64,000 nucleotides of DNA. Source: Methanoregulaceae archaeon UBA467. Lineage in GTDB: Archaea > Halobacteriota > Methanomicrobia > Methanomicrobiales > Methanospirillaceae. The notes below the pieces were generated by a model, which had not been told where the DNA came from, ran no database searches, and was given only the letters and a program-made list of their open reading frames with translations. Of the stretch, positions 17,246 through 26,034 are shown in pieces. Numbering within the stretch: position 1 is the first letter of the stretch; every line of letters begins with the position of its first letter. The position numbers and the translations under genes were made by a program. The stretch lies in contig DASP01000016.1 of the NCBI GenBank assembly GCA_002503825.1, positions 62,001 through 126,000 on the forward strand, read 5' to 3'.

Positions 17246-18463
17246 ATGATACTCAAATCCTGCAGGAAGGCATACAAAAACGAGACCCAGCGCACGATCT
17301 CGCCTGAAGAGACCCTCGCACGTATCGAAAAGACCCTGCCTGCTGCCGGCATCACCCGTGTGGCCGATATCACGCAGCTTGACAGGATCGGGATACCAGT
17401 CTTTTCCAGTATCAGGCCGACGGCAGACACAGGTGCAATATCGGTATATAACGGGAAAGGTGCAACGCCAGCCGAGGCACGGGTCTCTGCCATGATGGAG
17501 GGGATAGAGAGGTATTCTTCAGAGATCCTCGATCGAACCGTTACGACCTGCCGGTACCGCGATTTCAACGGGACCGCCCCGGCAGTCGAACCCGCATCGC
17601 TCATCCTCCCTGCACGGGCAGATCCCGACATGCCGATCCCGTGGGTCACCGGTTATGATATCAGCCGCGATGAAGAGGTGCTGGTGCCGGCGAGCGCAGT
17701 CTTCCACCCGCTCCCGAAGCAGTATCCCCAGCTCTTCAGGACCTCCACAAACGGGCTGGCGTCGGGGAATACCCTTGAAGAAGCAATATTCCATGCCCTG
17801 ATGGAGGTGATCGAGCGGGACGCCTGGTCCCTTGTCGAGGTCACGAGAAATACCGGTCCGAAAGTTGTCGGGATCGACGACGCGCTCTCAGGAAGCCTGC
17901 TGGCAAAATTCGACGATGCGGATGTGGAGGTGCAGATAAAGAATATCACCAGCGACATCGGCATTCCGACGATTGCTGCGGTTTCAGACGATACCCGGTT
18001 AAAGGACCCGGCCCTCCTCACCATCGGCATGGGGACTCATACCAGTGCACGAATCGCCGTGTTAAGGGCGCTGACAGAGGTCGCTCAGAGCCGGCTTACC
18101 CAGATCCATGGCGCACGCGAAGATACCACGGTTGCAGACGTCAGGAAAAAGCTCGGGTATGAACGGAGCAAAAGGCTGAATAAATACTGGTTTGATGCCA
18201 GATCAGAGGTGTGCTTCGGGGATATTGCATCGTGTGACAGTGACGACTTCTTAAAAGACATCAGGGTCGCCATCGAGGCGCTGAAGGAAAAGGGTCTCGA
18301 CCGTATAATCGTAGTCGACCTCACCCGCCCCGAGATCGGTGTGCCGGTGGTGAGGGTCATCGTGCCGGGTCTTGAGACGTATGCCATGGACCAGGAGCGG
18401 ATCGGCCGGAGGTGCCATGATGCCCGCAATCGTCGTCTTTCTGGGGCCCAGCCTGAGACGTGA
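17246..18463 (+). CDS. ycaO: YcaO-type McrA-glycine thioamidation protein
   Basis: A 405-residue YcaO ATP-dependent cyclodehydratase-like enzyme. In methanogens it works with TfuA to convert a glycine of McrA (methyl-coenzyme M reductase alpha) into thioglycine. Family features are NGKGATPAEARVSAMMEGIERYS (about 72-94, split here as GKGATPAEA and MMEGIERYS), ASGNTLEEAIFHALMEVIERD and TEVAQSRLTQIHG. The frame is open upstream, but ATG 17246 (MILKSCRKAYKNETQR) fits the family start. It overlaps tfuA by 47 bp. Confidence 0.92.
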   Translation: MILKSCRKAYKNETQRTISPEETLARIEKTLPAAGITRVADITQLDRIGIPVFSSIRPTADTGAISVYNGKGATPAEARVSAMMEGIERYSSEILDRTVTTCRYRDFNGTAPAVEPASLILPARADPDMPIPWVTGYDISRDEEVLVPASAVFHPLPKQYPQLFRTSTNGLASGNTLEEAIFHALMEVIERDAWSLVEVTRNTGPKVVGIDDALSGSLLAKFDDADVEVQIKNITSDIGIPTIAAVSDDTRLKDPALLTIGMGTHTSARIAVLRALTEVAQSRLTQIHGAREDTTVADVRKKLGYERSKRLNKYWFDARSEVCFGDIASCDSDDFLKDIRVAIEALKEKGLDRIIVVDLTRPEIGVPVVRVIVPGLETYAMDQERIGRRCHDARNRRLSGAQPET

Positions 18464-19079
18464 AGAGGCCGCAGCGATCGTTCCTGCATCGTTCAGGCCC
18501 CCGGTAGCCAGGGGTGATATCCTTGATGCCGCCGCAGACGGTGCGAGGATTATCGGCGTCATCGACGGGGTCTTCTTCCAGGAATGCTCGGTCGGGCACC
18601 GGGAGATCCTTGAAGTAATCAGGCAGGGGATACGGGTGGTCGGTGCCTCAAGCATGGGTGCGCTCCGGGCCGCCGAACTGGACACCCTCGGCATGGAAGG
18701 TGTCGGCGAAATCTACCGCCTTTACCGGGACGGAGCGCTGGTTTCAGACGATGAAGTGGCGCTCGTCTTCGATCCTGATACATTTGAACCGCTCTCCGAG
18801 CCGCTTGTCAATATCCGCTGCACGATCGACATTGCCCGAAGCGAAGGCGTCATATCTGGTAAAACGGCCGAGCAGCTGTTTGAATCTGCACGTGCCCTCT
18901 ATTTTCCGGACCGGACCTATGACCAGATATGCGGGAATGCCCGGGGGCTTGCTGATGAAGGTGAATTGAAGAGATTTGAAGAATTCGTGTCTCATCACCC
19001 GTTTGACCAGAAAGCCGATGATGCCCGGAACGCACTGGTCCGGATACGCGATCTCGCCGCGTCGATGGGTCTCCTGTGA
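18417..19079 (+). CDS. tfuA: TfuA-related McrA-glycine thioamidation protein
   Basis: A 220-residue TfuA-core protein, the partner of YcaO that is thought to deliver sulfur for thioglycine formation in McrA. The core is seen in VVFLGPSLRREEA, then DGVFFQECSVGHREIL and VVGASSMGALRAAEL, which are diagnostic. The start is ATG 18417, one of two adjacent ATGs, lying 47 bp inside ycaO in another frame, so translation is coupled. A hairpin terminator at 19164-19184 follows. Confidence 0.92.
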   Translation: MMPAIVVFLGPSLRREEAAAIVPASFRPPVARGDILDAAADGARIIGVIDGVFFQECSVGHREILEVIRQGIRVVGASSMGALRAAELDTLGMEGVGEIYRLYRDGALVSDDEVALVFDPDTFEPLSEPLVNIRCTIDIARSEGVISGKTAEQLFESARALYFPDRTYDQICGNARGLADEGELKRFEEFVSHHPFDQKADDARNALVRIRDLAASMGLL

Positions 19080-19163
19080 AGGGATACTCTGCTTCTGTTT
19101 TACAGGGTCCTGGCGCTTTTCCGCATCTTCAGGCAGGTTGATCAGGAACGTTAATTAATAAAG

Positions 19164-19184
19164 GACCGGGGAATTACCCCGGTC
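19164..19184. terminator. Hairpin between convergent tfuA and DUF362 genes
   Basis: GACCGGGG at 19164-19171 pairs perfectly with CCCCGGTC at 19177-19184 around the loop AATTA. It is placed between two convergent stop codons, so it could mark the 3' end of either transcript. Confidence 0.6.
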
Positions 19185-19204
19185 TCACTATCCAGTTTAC
19201 CAGG

Positions 19205-20836
19205 CTATTTCACCTCTAATTCCTTCTCTTCTGATAGCGTGCAATTGAGGGCGTTATCCCAGGCAGCTATCCGGTAACGAACCTTCTGGTGCTTGTATTT
19301 TTCCAGGCTGACCGTTACCCCCCCACCTGACAGGTTCTCAAAGAGGCGCTTTACGACAGTCCTGTTCAGCAGGAGATCGATCCTTGCGAGTTTGTGATTG
19401 CAGGGGGTTGGCTCTGATGCCGTGTATTCAAACAGGTAACCCTGGCGCTCCTTCCGGGTGGAGACCGTTACATTCACCGGCGCATTAAAGTCTTCGTGGG
19501 TCCTTGCATTCCCCATCCCCGCCTGGAGCGGATAACTCCCCGGACCACAGCCGGGGTACGTCTCCCGCAACCATCTCTTGTGACTGGTGAATGCATCGAA
19601 CCCCTTCAGGTCTATATAAGCCGGCTTGTTGATCCCGATCCCGTCCCTGAATGCCGATTCGAGGAGGGGAACCGAATCCAGCTGGAAACCGGCAAGCAGT
19701 GTCTCGACCGTATCAATGGCGACCGAATCCTTCGAACAGAGGATCGCATTCATAAGGATGAAATCGGTCCTGGCATCCCAATCGTCGACGTTGTTTGCCG
19801 GGCCACACCGGTTCCCGGTAAGGGCATCCATGATCACGAAATCGAACCCGCGTGCACGGTTCATCGCACACAGGTAATCAAGGAACAGGCGGATATCGCC
19901 CGTACCGAATCCATATCCGGCATGCTCCTGTTTCTCAAGAAGGCCGAGCATCGATCCCCAGTGGAGTTTGAGCGCCCCGGTCATGCCGCAGAAGCCATGG
20001 CTTTTGAGAATCGGGATCCCTATATACACATCGCAATAGTCTGCCTCTCCCTGCGCCTGTTCCTTCGTCCGGAGGAATCTGGGGAGCCACACCTCGCTCC
20101 TCCCCCGGATCGGCTCCTCGATGACGGTCAGGAACCGCTCCGACATCGGAACTGAATCAAGGTTGACGAGCTCTGCTCCGGACCCTCCATCGAGTACCCC
20201 GTCGGCATTGTAATCGTAGCAGATATCGTTCTCATCAACGGTTTTCCCCGCACTCCGCTGTAAGCGGGCATAGTGAAAACTTTGCGGATTATTTTTATTG
20301 GATGGATCCTTTTCAGGAGTGAATGTTGCATCGATGACCTTCAGGTCCGCGGTTCCACCAGACCCGATGATCTCCCGGACTTTCCCGGCGACGTATCTCA
20401 CAATCCGCGGGTCAGAGATGATCCCCCGTCCCTTCTCCCCCGGCAGGCCCTGGCCCGGCCCGACGATGTTGACCTTGATCACCACTCTGTCTCCCGGCCT
20501 GATGATCGCCGGAAGGCCACGCGGCCCCAGCACCTGTGCAATTGCATCATCGATAAGACCCGGGATCTCTTCATCGGCCGGCTCTCTCGTCATGCATGAA
20601 AATCCAACGACGGGTAAGGGATAATCAGGGAGAATGTTCCGGCGCGTGCTGGTATTCTCATACACCGCTGCAATTGTAGTTCCCCGGACACCCCCGATGA
20701 GGGGGAGCTGTTTCACATCATCGTGAATTTTCTCCCACCGGCGACTGATATCGCTGGAATAATGAACCCCTACGGAAGGGGACGTGCGGCCAGCATCAGA
20801 ACAGGTGTCCGATGCCGGATCATCAGATTGATTCAT
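19205..20836 (-). CDS. DUF362 domain-containing protein
   Basis: A 543-residue protein. The DUF362 core spans about 90-400 and includes GDRVVIKVNIVGPGQG, PILKSHGFCGMTGALKLHWG, IMDALTGNRCGP and SKDSVAIDTVETLL, the usual family blocks. About 60 residues precede it and a beta-rich C-terminal region (about 440-543) follows. No ferredoxin-type cysteine clusters are visible, unlike many DUF362 proteins. The function is unknown. It is divergent from the short-chain-dehydrogenase remnant at 20977. Confidence 0.8.
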   Translation of the reverse strand: MNQSDDPASDTCSDAGRTSPSVGVHYSSDISRRWEKIHDDVKQLPLIGGVRGTTIAAVYENTSTRRNILPDYPLPVVGFSCMTREPADEEIPGLIDDAIAQVLGPRGLPAIIRPGDRVVIKVNIVGPGQGLPGEKGRGIISDPRIVRYVAGKVREIIGSGGTADLKVIDATFTPEKDPSNKNNPQSFHYARLQRSAGKTVDENDICYDYNADGVLDGGSGAELVNLDSVPMSERFLTVIEEPIRGRSEVWLPRFLRTKEQAQGEADYCDVYIGIPILKSHGFCGMTGALKLHWGSMLGLLEKQEHAGYGFGTGDIRLFLDYLCAMNRARGFDFVIMDALTGNRCGPANNVDDWDARTDFILMNAILCSKDSVAIDTVETLLAGFQLDSVPLLESAFRDGIGINKPAYIDLKGFDAFTSHKRWLRETYPGCGPGSYPLQAGMGNARTHEDFNAPVNVTVSTRKERQGYLFEYTASEPTPCNHKLARIDLLLNRTVVKRLFENLSGGGVTVSLEKYKHQKVRYRIAAWDNALNCTLSEEKELEVK

Positions 20837-20976
20837 CGTGGTAAACCTCTTTGATGAGGAATTGGATCATCATGGTTAATAGCATACTTGTTAAAGATTC
20901 TTCATATCCGCCGTTCAGCATTTCCTGCACTGGCGGCAGAATCACAGGCAGAGTGTCAAATGGTGAACCAGAGATT

Positions 20977-21087
20977 ATGATGAACAATCAGGATTACTAC
21001 AGGGATAAGATTTGTATCGTTACCGGGGCGGACTCCGGTATTGGCTATGAACCGGGGGCCGTTTTCTCTGACGTCAGGCGGTGGTGA
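20977..21087 (+). pseudogene. Truncated short-chain dehydrogenase, N-terminal fragment (remnant 1)
   Basis: The stretch encodes MMNNQDYYRDKICIVTGADS, then GIGYE, which is the first beta strand and glycine-rich NAD(P) loop of a short-chain dehydrogenase. Homology stops after about 25 residues and the frame ends at TGA 21087. The DNA is almost identical to the 5' end of the second remnant at 23687-23835: the shared run AAGATTTGTATCGTTACCGG and the next 20 bases differ at two positions, and the two are in opposite orientation. Confidence 0.75.
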
Positions 21088-21194
21088 GCAGGTGTTATGA
21101 CCATGTTCCATGCAGACGACAATACGACCCAAAGAATGGCAGCTTCTTCCGGCTGGTTTTCACCTCCCGTTCACGTACCTGGCGGTGGAATAGA

Positions 21195-22502
21195 ATGAAT
21201 AATGAGAACACGCAGCAGGACCCTCAGGGCCGGCAGCAACTGGAATCCTATGTCACGAAGAGAGCGGAAGTTGATCTCTCCATCGAGGTTGTCCTCCTCA
21301 TCATCGGAGGGGTATTCTTCCTCCTCTTCGGTGTGCTCCTCTTCCTGATTAATAAAGGGATGCTCCCCTATAGCGAGGACAGCATGTACGGGCTTTTCGT
21401 GGTCCTCGTCTCCATGCAAATCATCACGATGGGCAAGACCCCGTTTGGTGATCTCCTCCGTTCGTGGGTCGTGGTGATTATCGGGTTAGGAACAGCAATT
21501 CTCGGGACTCTGGCCATCTTCTTCCCCGGGCACCTGAGCGTGACGATTCGTGTCCTTGCTGGTCTGATCGTTCTGATCACGGGAGCCCTGGGACTCTTAC
21601 AATTGTTCACCTCCAAAGATAAGGCCAGGACGTGGATGAAGGTCCCCGGAATCCTGCAGCAACTGACTGTCGCCTGTGCTGTTGTGTATGGGATCGAAGT
21701 AGTGTTGGGGATTATCACGCTCCTTCCCGGCATTGTCCCCAATCCGCTGACAGCCGTGATTCTCGTCATCTTTAGCGCGGGCATATTCTTCCTCGCCTGG
21801 TGCATTCATGAGACAAAACGCCATTACCATCCCGGAAACGAGAAAAAGGTCCCCCCACCTCCCCGGTCGGAAAGAGGCATCTGCCTGTTCCGGGATGCCA
21901 CCCTGACGGTCGGAAATACCTTCAATGCCTACCAGGGAATTCTCCTGACACTCCTCGGATTCCTTGTCCTGTTCATGATTCTCGGTATTTTTCCCTCATA
22001 CAATACGGATGGCCAGCTTGGGCTGCTGCTGGTCCTGACGTCCCTCCAGTTACTGGCCCTGGGACAGTTCGTGGGAAGCCAGGTGACCCGGTCATGGGTG
22101 GTGATCACCCTTGGAATTCTGTTTGCAGGGGCAGGGATCTTCTCGTGTATCGTTCCGGGCATCCTGACCGGCGTGATCCAGCCGCTCCTGGGACTTCAGA
22201 ACATCATCACGGGGGTCCTGCTCCTGACAACGCAGATCATCGCCCCGACACTGTACGGCATCAGGCACCCTCCGGACGAACCGGTGACGCTTCCCCCGAT
22301 CATCAGGAGGCTGTTTTTCGTTCTGACAGTCACCGGGATCGTGACAATCCTGTTTGGCATCAACATGCTCACGCCACTCCTCCTGCCGGGCCTGCTCGGG
22401 ATGGTCATCTATGCCATCCTCATCCCACTCCTTGTCATTATCATGGGGCTCCTTACGTTGAGCATGGTTGCTATCACCCAGAAACTACAGCAGTGTGCGT
22501 AA
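21195..22502 (+). CDS. DUF308/HdeD-like polytopic membrane protein
   Basis: A 435-residue protein with about ten to twelve hydrophobic segments arranged as two similar halves (about 25-200 and 240-430). Each half begins with a long VVLLIIGGVFFLLFGVLLFL or GILLTLLGFLVLFMILG-type helix followed by a short polar loop and an SWVVxxLG motif (RSWVVVIIGLGTAIL and RSWVVITLGILFAGA). This suggests an internal duplication of a DUF308-like unit. The middle loop KKVPPPPRSER is cytosolic by charge. I use ATG 21195; upstream in-frame sequence has no similarity to proteins I know. Confidence 0.7.
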   Translation: MNNENTQQDPQGRQQLESYVTKRAEVDLSIEVVLLIIGGVFFLLFGVLLFLINKGMLPYSEDSMYGLFVVLVSMQIITMGKTPFGDLLRSWVVVIIGLGTAILGTLAIFFPGHLSVTIRVLAGLIVLITGALGLLQLFTSKDKARTWMKVPGILQQLTVACAVVYGIEVVLGIITLLPGIVPNPLTAVILVIFSAGIFFLAWCIHETKRHYHPGNEKKVPPPPRSERGICLFRDATLTVGNTFNAYQGILLTLLGFLVLFMILGIFPSYNTDGQLGLLLVLTSLQLLALGQFVGSQVTRSWVVITLGILFAGAGIFSCIVPGILTGVIQPLLGLQNIITGVLLLTTQIIAPTLYGIRHPPDEPVTLPPIIRRLFFVLTVTGIVTILFGINMLTPLLLPGLLGMVIYAILIPLLVIIMGLLTLSMVAITQKLQQCA

Positions 22503-22567
22503 AACGTGTCGTGAAGCGGTGGCTCCCCTGATGGGATACCCCGCTTTCTCCCCCGGGAGTGATGGGC

Positions 22568-22584
22568 AGACCCTTTGCGGGTCT
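22568..22584. terminator. Hairpin between DUF308 and LLM oxidoreductase genes
   Basis: AGACCC (22568-22573) pairs with GGGTCT (22579-22584) around TTTGC, followed by a short T-containing stretch. It is placed between the convergent stops at 22502 and 22727. Confidence 0.45.
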
Positions 22585-22726
22585 TATCCCAATAAGCGCA
22601 TCTAATCTCTCAGAAATATTGGTGGCGGGTATATCGCCATATGGGTGAACGGCTCATATGAGGCCGGTCTGCGAATGTCGGGCACAGGGATGACGATGCA
22701 CCCGTAGCGTCGGACACCGGTTCGCA

Positions 22727-23674
22727 TTATCTGACGTGCGGAAGGACGTCCTCCCAGATCTTGAGGCTCGCAGCCTCATCCGAAGTTGCCTGGATGCCGT
22801 TGGCGATCGCGAGATGAGTATACCCCATCCGCTTCATTTCCTCAATCTTCCTGATAAAATCTTCTGCACTATGGAAGACCGATATAACCCCGCTCGAGAA
22901 GGCCCTGTTTACAGCGCCTCCCTTGATTGTACCAGCATCCTGAGGCAGGTTCTCGGGGAGGACCACTTGATCCGGGTCGTAGACGTAAGAAAAATGTCCA
23001 ACGCGTTCCATTGTGTTCGAATCCTTGCCCGACTCTCTGGCGCCAGCCTCGAAGGCCGGCCAGAGCTCCTCCCTGACGTACTGGGGATTGTTCGCAAGAC
23101 TGATAAGGTGGTCGCCGAGGCGTCCCGCAAGATTCGCCGCGCGTGGTCCGATAGCGCTGACGTACACGGGAACCTTCTCCTTCGGCCTGGTCAACAAGAC
23201 CGCGTCATTGAGCGTGTAATATTTTCCAGCGAAGCGGATGGGCTCATCGCTCGTCCACAGCTGGTTCATGATCGTGAGTGCCTCTTCGAGCATCTCAAGC
23301 CGCGTATTATTTGAAGGCCACTCGCCGCCGTAGACCGCCATCTCGTTCGGCGGTTCGGCCGTACCCACACCGATTCCTACGCGTCCCGGGTACATCGCTC
23401 CCATGGTGGCGAAGGCCTGTGCAACGATTGCCGGGTGGTAGCGCATGATGGGGGCGGTGACGCCAGTGAAGAAGGGCACTCGTTTGGTCGCCTGGAGCGC
23501 CGAACTCATGACCGTCCATGCAAAGTTGCATTCAGTCCCACCTGGCATTGCTATCAGGTGATCTTCGACCCATAACGAGTCAAATCCCATTTTTTCGGCT
23601 TCTATTGCCTGCCGTAAACACCCGGTTGGTGTCCAGGCGTCTGTAATCGCGAAATATCCAATTTTTACTCCCAT
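22727..23674 (-). CDS. LLM class (luciferase-like) F420-dependent oxidoreductase
   Basis: A 315-residue TIM-barrel flavin/F420 oxidoreductase. Family blocks include GFDSLWVEDHLIAMPGG (about 30-46), TGVTAPIMRYHPAIVAQAFA, RVGIGVGTAEPPNEMAV and VPVYVSAIGPRAANLAGR. The VGTAEPPNE block resembles the G6PDH-like F420 subfamily. A strong GGAGG sits upstream of ATG 23674. It is the last gene of a leftward operon behind the acetoacetate-decarboxylase-like gene and the short-chain-dehydrogenase remnant. Substrate unknown. Confidence 0.88.
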   Translation of the reverse strand: MGVKIGYFAITDAWTPTGCLRQAIEAEKMGFDSLWVEDHLIAMPGGTECNFAWTVMSSALQATKRVPFFTGVTAPIMRYHPAIVAQAFATMGAMYPGRVGIGVGTAEPPNEMAVYGGEWPSNNTRLEMLEEALTIMNQLWTSDEPIRFAGKYYTLNDAVLLTRPKEKVPVYVSAIGPRAANLAGRLGDHLISLANNPQYVREELWPAFEAGARESGKDSNTMERVGHFSYVYDPDQVVLPENLPQDAGTIKGGAVNRAFSSGVISVFHSAEDFIRKIEEMKRMGYTHLAIANGIQATSDEAASLKIWEDVLPHVR

Positions 23675-23686
23675 AATCTATCCTCC

Positions 23687-23835
23687 TTACGTATACTCGG
23701 CGCAGTTTGCCGTTTCGCGTCCTGCCATATAAACGATGGCCCTTTCTTGAGAAGTTCGTCACTCAGTGCATAGCCACTACCGGAGTCTGCCCCGGTAACG
23801 ATACAAATCTTGTTTTTGAAATAGTCGTTTGACAT
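23687..23835 (-). pseudogene. Truncated, frameshifted short-chain dehydrogenase (remnant 2)
   Basis: From ATG 23835 the frame reads MSNDYFKNKICIVTGADSGS, then GYALSDELLKKG. The coding signal then jumps by one base: the shifted frame gives AIVYMAGRETANCAEYT and stops at 23687. This is the expected continuation of a short-chain dehydrogenase (end of strand beta-2), so one base was lost and the remaining roughly 200 codons are gone. It sits 25 bp after the acetoacetate-decarboxylase-like stop and 12 bp before the LLM start, where a complete gene would fit as the middle member of an operon. Confidence 0.8.
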
Positions 23836-23860
23836 AATACTCAACTCCGGTCTGTTCTGT

Positions 23861-24655
23861 TCATTCGAGGACTCGTGCCCCGGCTCCGTGAAGGATGATT
23901 TCCCCTTCTGCCAGCACGGACCGGGTCACCTTCTTCACCGGCAGGGAGGCGAGGGCCTTGATTATGTGGTACTGCCTTGGGTTCTGCATCACGGAAAGCT
24001 CAGTCCACCGGAGGGTTCCCTTTCCCGCATATGCCTTATCCACTTCCATGACCTGGGGGAACAGGATAAACTGGCTCAGGTCCGCTCCCGGGGCCCCAAC
24101 CTTTGGAATATATCTCCACCCGATGGCATCACACGATTTGAACTGGAGTTTCGCTTGTTCCAGATCCTTCCCTGACAGGGGACTCTCCGCTTCAAACATC
24201 ATCTCAAGGAATGTATTCCCTTCGTAACTTACCGACGTGGCATAATGAGGCCGGTAAATATGCAGGTCCTCGATATCGGCAAAGATCTTCGGCACGCCGG
24301 TCTGCTCCCGCCCGGTAAGGATTGGGGCAGTCCTGTTCTCCCAGATCACCAGGGGATATGCAGCATCAACGTGATCCTTTTTTCCGATGAACCGGACGGG
24401 TGCAGACACGCTCACCAGGTTGTATTTCCCCCCGGCAAGCCAGTTGATCTCGGTCAACTGGTTCAAAGATACCTGCATTTCAGGTGCCAGTAGCTCGAGT
24501 TCTTCCGGGATGTAGCGTTCGAGTTCAGCACGTTCGGTCTCAAACGTCACACTCAACGTTGTTGCCTGTTGTGTTGCTTTAGAGGATGGATTGAAAATAT
24601 CGCCGCCAAAATGGACGGGCATCATGTAGGACGAATCTTTTTGCAGTCGAAACAT
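23861..24655 (-). CDS. Acetoacetate decarboxylase family protein
   Basis: A 264-residue protein of the acetoacetate decarboxylase-like superfamily. It has the GREQTGVPKIFADI block, where the lysine aligns with the Schiff-base lysine region (GRE-x-x-G-x-PK) of the decarboxylase, and the earlier ELERYIPEEL segment. True acetoacetate decarboxylase activity is uncertain because many members act on other keto acids. It heads the leftward operon with the degenerate dehydrogenase and the LLM oxidoreductase. The upstream 150 bp are AT-rich and likely hold the promoter. Confidence 0.85.
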   Translation of the reverse strand: MFRLQKDSSYMMPVHFGGDIFNPSSKATQQATTLSVTFETERAELERYIPEELELLAPEMQVSLNQLTEINWLAGGKYNLVSVSAPVRFIGKKDHVDAAYPLVIWENRTAPILTGREQTGVPKIFADIEDLHIYRPHYATSVSYEGNTFLEMMFEAESPLSGKDLEQAKLQFKSCDAIGWRYIPKVGAPGADLSQFILFPQVMEVDKAYAGKGTLRWTELSVMQNPRQYHIIKALASLPVKKVTRSVLAEGEIILHGAGARVLE

Positions 24656-24835
24656 ATATTATCGCCCAATTATTTACAACGGATATATAAAATCTTATTT
24701 AAACGTAATTGTTCAGCTCCGACCTCAGGATCTTAAGACAATGAAGTCATAATAACAATTAGTAGCTGAAAATAACCAGAATAACCAGAAATGTAACGGC
24801 ACTCCGGAAGTATACCCGGCAGCCTGTGTGATAGC

Positions 24836-25345
24836 GTAAAAGCCCGCCTGAAGAAGAGCAGTAACGCATTCGTGGTGTTCAGAGAGAAAGCTCAGGGGTT
24901 TATGAACTTTATTGACTGGCAGGTAGCCGGTGATCACTTCGGGGTTGCTATTAAACAAAACGCAGTGACCCGGCGGATGAACAAGATGGGGAAGTATATC
25001 CTATTCTATTTTGGGGACTCTGACTGGATGACCTGCCTCACCCTCTCCCGTGAAGGTGATGAGATCGGGAAGGCTTTCAAGGATTTAAAAAATGAGACCG
25101 ATCTTTTTCCTCTGAATACCCGGTAGTGAGAAGACAACCAGTGGGTTCATCTTTGTTGCTGTTCTGATCCTGAACATCCGGACCCGGTTGATGAATAAGA
25201 TGAGAGTGGCCGGGCTTCCGGGCAAATATTCTGTGGAACTCCTCCTCCTTTCGTTGGATAAATTGAGAAAAATTACCATGGCAGACGGACAGGTCATTAC
25301 CACTGAAATGACTAAGAAGCAGCAGGATATCTTTGGAGGAGTTAA
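24836..25345 (+). pseudogene. Decayed IS4/IS1634-type transposase, C-terminal part
   Basis: Two adjacent frames together read as the end of a DDE transposase. The first (24836-25126) gives SSNAFVVFREKAQGFMNF, TRRMNKMGKYILFY and GDEIGKAFKDLKNETDLFPL. The second (25125-25345) gives SGFIFVAVLILNIRTRLMNK, then KYSVELLLLSLDKLRK and TEMTKKQQDIFGG. The frames are joined by a frameshift near 25125, and a stop at 24833 cuts the 5' side. The K-x-F-K-D-L-K region carries the C-terminal catalytic neighbourhood. No terminal repeats were seen. It is a different subtype from the intact element at 39519. Confidence 0.72.
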
Positions 25346-25398
25346 AAATATGCGCCAAATTTTTTCCGGGAGACAGATCAGAACAGATAAACGGAGCT

Positions 25399-26034
25399 TT
25401 ACGATACAGACCCTTTTTCTGAAAATTCTTTCCTGATCTGTTCCAGGCGTTCTTCCTGGAACCTGATATTCATGGCCATGCTCTTGATTGCAAGGCTGAT
25501 CTCGTCGCTGACCTTGAGCTTGTCATCATTGATCTTATAGGTATTCTCAAGCAGTTTGAGCAGTCTCTTGCTGATGTCGATATTTTTTCTGAGCCGGGAG
25601 TACTCGTCGATCGTCTTTTTTTCCACACCGGCGTCCTCGGCCATCTTCATGTCCATCTCGATGACACGGCGGCGGTTCAGAAGGCCCTCGATGGCGTCGT
25701 ACAGCTCGCGGTGCGTGATCGGCTTCATGATATAGTCTTCAATGTAGATGCCGTATTCCTGCGCCTCGCTTGGCGTGAGTTGTTTTGCAGTAAGCATCAT
25801 CACCGGGATCACTTTGAGGCCTGCAGTGTTTTTGATATGCATCAGCGTTTCCCAGCCGTCCATGGGCTCCATCATGATATCGAGAAGGATGAGATCGGGC
25901 TTGACCGTTTTAAGGATCTCCAGCGCTTCCTCTCCGCCGTATGCCGCGAGCGTACGGTAACCCCCCCGTTCGAGCATGGTAACGAAGATATCGACGATAA
26001 AGGGGCTGTCATCGATGACCATGACGGTATACAT
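25399..26034 (-). CDS. Response regulator with C-terminal helical domain
   Basis: A 211-residue protein. The CheY-like receiver (1-120) has the acidic pair in MVIDDSPF, the phosphoacceptor aspartate in DLILLDIMM (about D52), the threonine in MMLTAKQ and the lysine in IMKPIT. The remaining 90 residues are strongly helical and probably coiled-coil, with no DNA-binding motif. The start overlaps the stop of the roadblock gene by 1 bp (TGATG). No kinase is adjacent. Confidence 0.9.
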   Translation of the reverse strand: MYTVMVIDDSPFIVDIFVTMLERGGYRTLAAYGGEEALEILKTVKPDLILLDIMMEPMDGWETLMHIKNTAGLKVIPVMMLTAKQLTPSEAQEYGIYIEDYIMKPITHRELYDAIEGLLNRRRVIEMDMKMAEDAGVEKKTIDEYSRLRKNIDISKRLLKLLENTYKINDDKLKVSDEISLAIKSMAMNIRFQEERLEQIRKEFSEKGSVS

